From: CAMTUW01 sp947085035
GTDB taxonomy: Bacteria; Actinomycetota; Coriobacteriia; Anaerosomatales; PHET01
Direction of reading: 5' to 3'
DNA: 64,000 nucleotides
Assembly: GCA_947085035.1 (NCBI GenBank)
Contig: CAMTUW010000007.1
Location: forward strand, 93,759 to 157,758
The notes under the pieces were generated by a model, which saw nothing but the letters and a program-made list of their open reading frames with translations, searched no databases and was not told where the DNA came from. The translations under genes were made by a program, and so were the position numbers. Below, one piece after another: positions 62,545 through 64,000 of this stretch; position 1 is the first letter of the stretch; each line of letters begins with the position of its first letter.

Positions 62545-62549
62545 GTCAA
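62520..62549 (-). promoter_or_regulatory. nrdJ promoter
   Basis: Minus strand TTGACG (62544-62549), 18-base spacer, TACGAT (62520-62525). Leader of about 75 bases to ATG 62440. Flanked and overlapped by the NrdR boxes. Confidence 0.7.
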
Positions 62550-62631
62550 CGCGTTTGCGATGAGCGGACGTGGCGACGCGCCGTGCGGCTTGTGCCACCG
62601 TCACGCCCCGATGAGTGGAGGGCAGAAACGA

Positions 62632-62659
62632 GAAAGGAGGCCGTTTCCGGCCCCCTTTC
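62632..62659 (-). terminator. Intrinsic terminator downstream of nfu and the heme-c remnant
   Basis: 11-bp stem (62649-62659 with 62632-62642), one G-U pair, loop GGAAAC, followed on the minus strand by TCGTTTCTG. It separates this transcript from nrdJ. Confidence 0.7.
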
Positions 62660-62710
62660 CACACATGAAGAAGAGCCTTCTCTCGAAGAGCCGCCTCCTC
62701 TTGAGAGAAC

Positions 62711-62887
62711 CTACTTGTCAACTCCGACTTCGCGGTTCTTGAAGCCTCCGTGACAGGTCTTGCATACGCGGTCCTGGCCCTCACCGGCGGCGAAATCAAT
62801 CGCCTGACCCTGAGTGTCGAACCTGAAGTTCGTCAGGTTAGCAGAGTCGGCTACGTATTCGGAATCATCGACAGGTCCATGCCTCAC
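62711..62887 (-). pseudogene. Remnant of a c-type cytochrome gene
   Basis: A reading frame of 58 codons from GTG 62887 to TAG 62711, ending RVCKTCHGGFKNREVGVDK with one CxxCH heme-attachment motif (CKTCH at 62750-62764). There is no ribosome site or signal peptide, and the frame begins only 12 bases after the nfu stop, so I read it as the C-terminal leftover of a heme-c protein. It could instead be a short gene read by coupling to nfu. Confidence 0.45.
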
Positions 62888-62898
62888 GCCGAACGAAC

Positions 62899-63126
62899 TT
62901 AGACGGCCTCGATCCGCTGAATCTCAGGGATCTGCTCCTTCAGCACTCGCTCAACACCGTTTGCAAGAGTGAGTTGTGACATCGGGCAGCCGCGACAGGC
63001 TCCCTGCAGAGCCACCTTGACGACTCCATCTTCAGTCACATCGACAAGCTCGACGTCACCGCCGTCAGCCTGTAGCGCGGGACGAATCAGGTCGAGAGCT
63101 TCCTGGACTTTCACCTTATCGAGCAC
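62899..63126 (-). CDS. NifU-like iron-sulfur cluster scaffold (Nfu)
   Basis: 75 residues, just the C-terminal NifU/Nfu domain: VQEALDLIRPALQADGGDVELVDV then GACRGCPMSQLTLANGVERVL with the cluster-binding CxxC. It transfers 4Fe-4S clusters to target proteins. GTG 63126 has AAAGG eight bases upstream. It is placed before nrdJ and near the rRNA operon. Confidence 0.93.
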   Translation of the reverse strand: MLDKVKVQEALDLIRPALQADGGDVELVDVTEDGVVKVALQGACRGCPMSQLTLANGVERVLKEQIPEIQRIEAV

Positions 63127-63285
63127 GGCTCAGCCTTTCTCTAGGTGTCATGCGCGACTGTTCGCGTTTCATCTGGTCACGAATCCTACCACAATCCTGA
63201 CAACCGTAGTCATGTTAGCCGACCAGCAGTTTCATCTTTCGCGAGTCTGCTCGCGAGGTCTCAGAACACAGAAGAGCCGTCGGGT

Positions 63286-63406
63286 GCGCTTAGCGGCGTC
63301 CTACTCTCCCAGGCCATTATAGCCCAGTACCATCGGCGCTGGAGGGCTTAACTACCGAGTTCGGAATGGGATCGGGTGTACCCCCTCCGCCATAACCACT
63401 AAGCGC
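63286..63406 (-). rRNA. rrf: 5S ribosomal RNA
   Basis: About 121 nt on the minus strand. Recognised by TGGTTATGGCGGAGGGG, CACCCGATCCCATTCCGAAC, CGGTAGTTAAGCCCTCCAGC and GGGAGAGTAGGACGCCGC, with paired ends GCGCTTAG/CTAAGCGC. Flanks 63407-63419 and 63271-63285 are complementary (AGAGCCGTCGG pairs with CCGACGGCTCT), giving a long processing stem followed by TCTGTG, which may also terminate the operon. Confidence 0.95.
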
Positions 63407-63519
63407 ATCCGACGGCTCTAGCCGCCAGAAGCATCAATATGCTCCATGTCAAGGCCGCGCGGTGAGATGCACCGGCTACCCTGAATGCTGCATAGCGCTT
63501 GAGTTTCACACGAATGAGA

Positions 63520-64000
<481 letters not shown>

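Noticed and set aside
62441..62630. Possible cobalamin riboswitch before nrdJ
   Set aside because: No B12 box and no matching core; the region is explained by promoter, NrdR boxes and leader.
62500..62799. 99-codon minus-strand frame before nrdJ
   Set aside because: It runs through the terminator and the NrdR/promoter region, with no ribosome site or conserved motif.

Overview
This window reads as a chromosomal segment of a high-GC, anaerobic, deep-branching actinobacterium, most like the Coriobacteriia/Anaerosomatales (OPB41) area. That placement is inference from gene content; no 16S is present. Signs of anaerobic life are a catalase-free superoxide reductase, the iron-sulfur enzyme QueH, a B12-dependent ribonucleotide reductase and PdxST. 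Actinobacterial traits are many GTG/TTG starts, GTGA/TGATG gene overlaps, SigB/F-type and ECF sigma factors, and some apparently leaderless promoters. I see no mobile element, CRISPR array or tRNA.

Layout. 1-15 kb (all minus strand) is a type IV pilus locus: pilM (cut by the window edge), three minor pilins, prepilin peptidase pilD, major pilin pilA, pilC and a pilB. Between this pilB and a second equally long pilB paralogue lies a module of a TonB-like EP-linker membrane protein, an MglA/CvnD-type small GTPase, a large DUF4388 protein with a matching EP linker, and a roadblock/LC7 (MglB-like) protein. 15-25 kb: aroE, yqeG, a TPR-like secreted protein, an ABC-2 exporter, mltG, ruvX, alaS, an AI-2E permease, and a SigB/F-type sigma factor with an RsbW-like partner whose ATP-site motifs are missing. 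25-38 kb: rarA, a lipoprotein, a 6S RNA next to aspS, hisS, an MBL hydrolase, rel, and a 1213-residue RecJ-HIRAN-helicase fusion. 38-46 kb: secF, secD, yajC, tgt, an ECF sigma/ZAS anti-sigma pair on the plus strand, queA, queH, a GDT1-family transporter and folD. 46-55 kb: an isochorismatase-fold hydrolase, superoxide reductase, ruvCAB under a LexA box, yebC, pdxST, a DUF3048 lipoprotein, lgt. 55-64 kb: lemA, a CpXC zinc protein, DUF1015, small Cys-rich proteins, a geranylgeranyl-reductase-type flavoprotein, dcd, nrdJ under paired NrdR boxes, a heme-c gene remnant, nfu, 5S rRNA and the 3' end of 23S rRNA.

How it works together. The left third builds and probably spatially controls type IV pili. 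The middle is a conserved housekeeping region (protein export, tRNA charging, stringent response, queuosine synthesis, DNA repair). Regulation is readable at several places: a LexA box (ruvCAB), two NrdR boxes (nrdJ), a 6S RNA with its own promoter, an intrinsic terminator and promoter between pilA and pilD, and a recurrent TACACT/TAGACT -10 element ahead of at least ten transcription units.

Most interesting items: the pilus-linked GTPase/roadblock/DUF4388/EP-linker module between two pilB genes, the RecJ-HIRAN-helicase fusion, and the degenerate RsbW-like anti-sigma factor.
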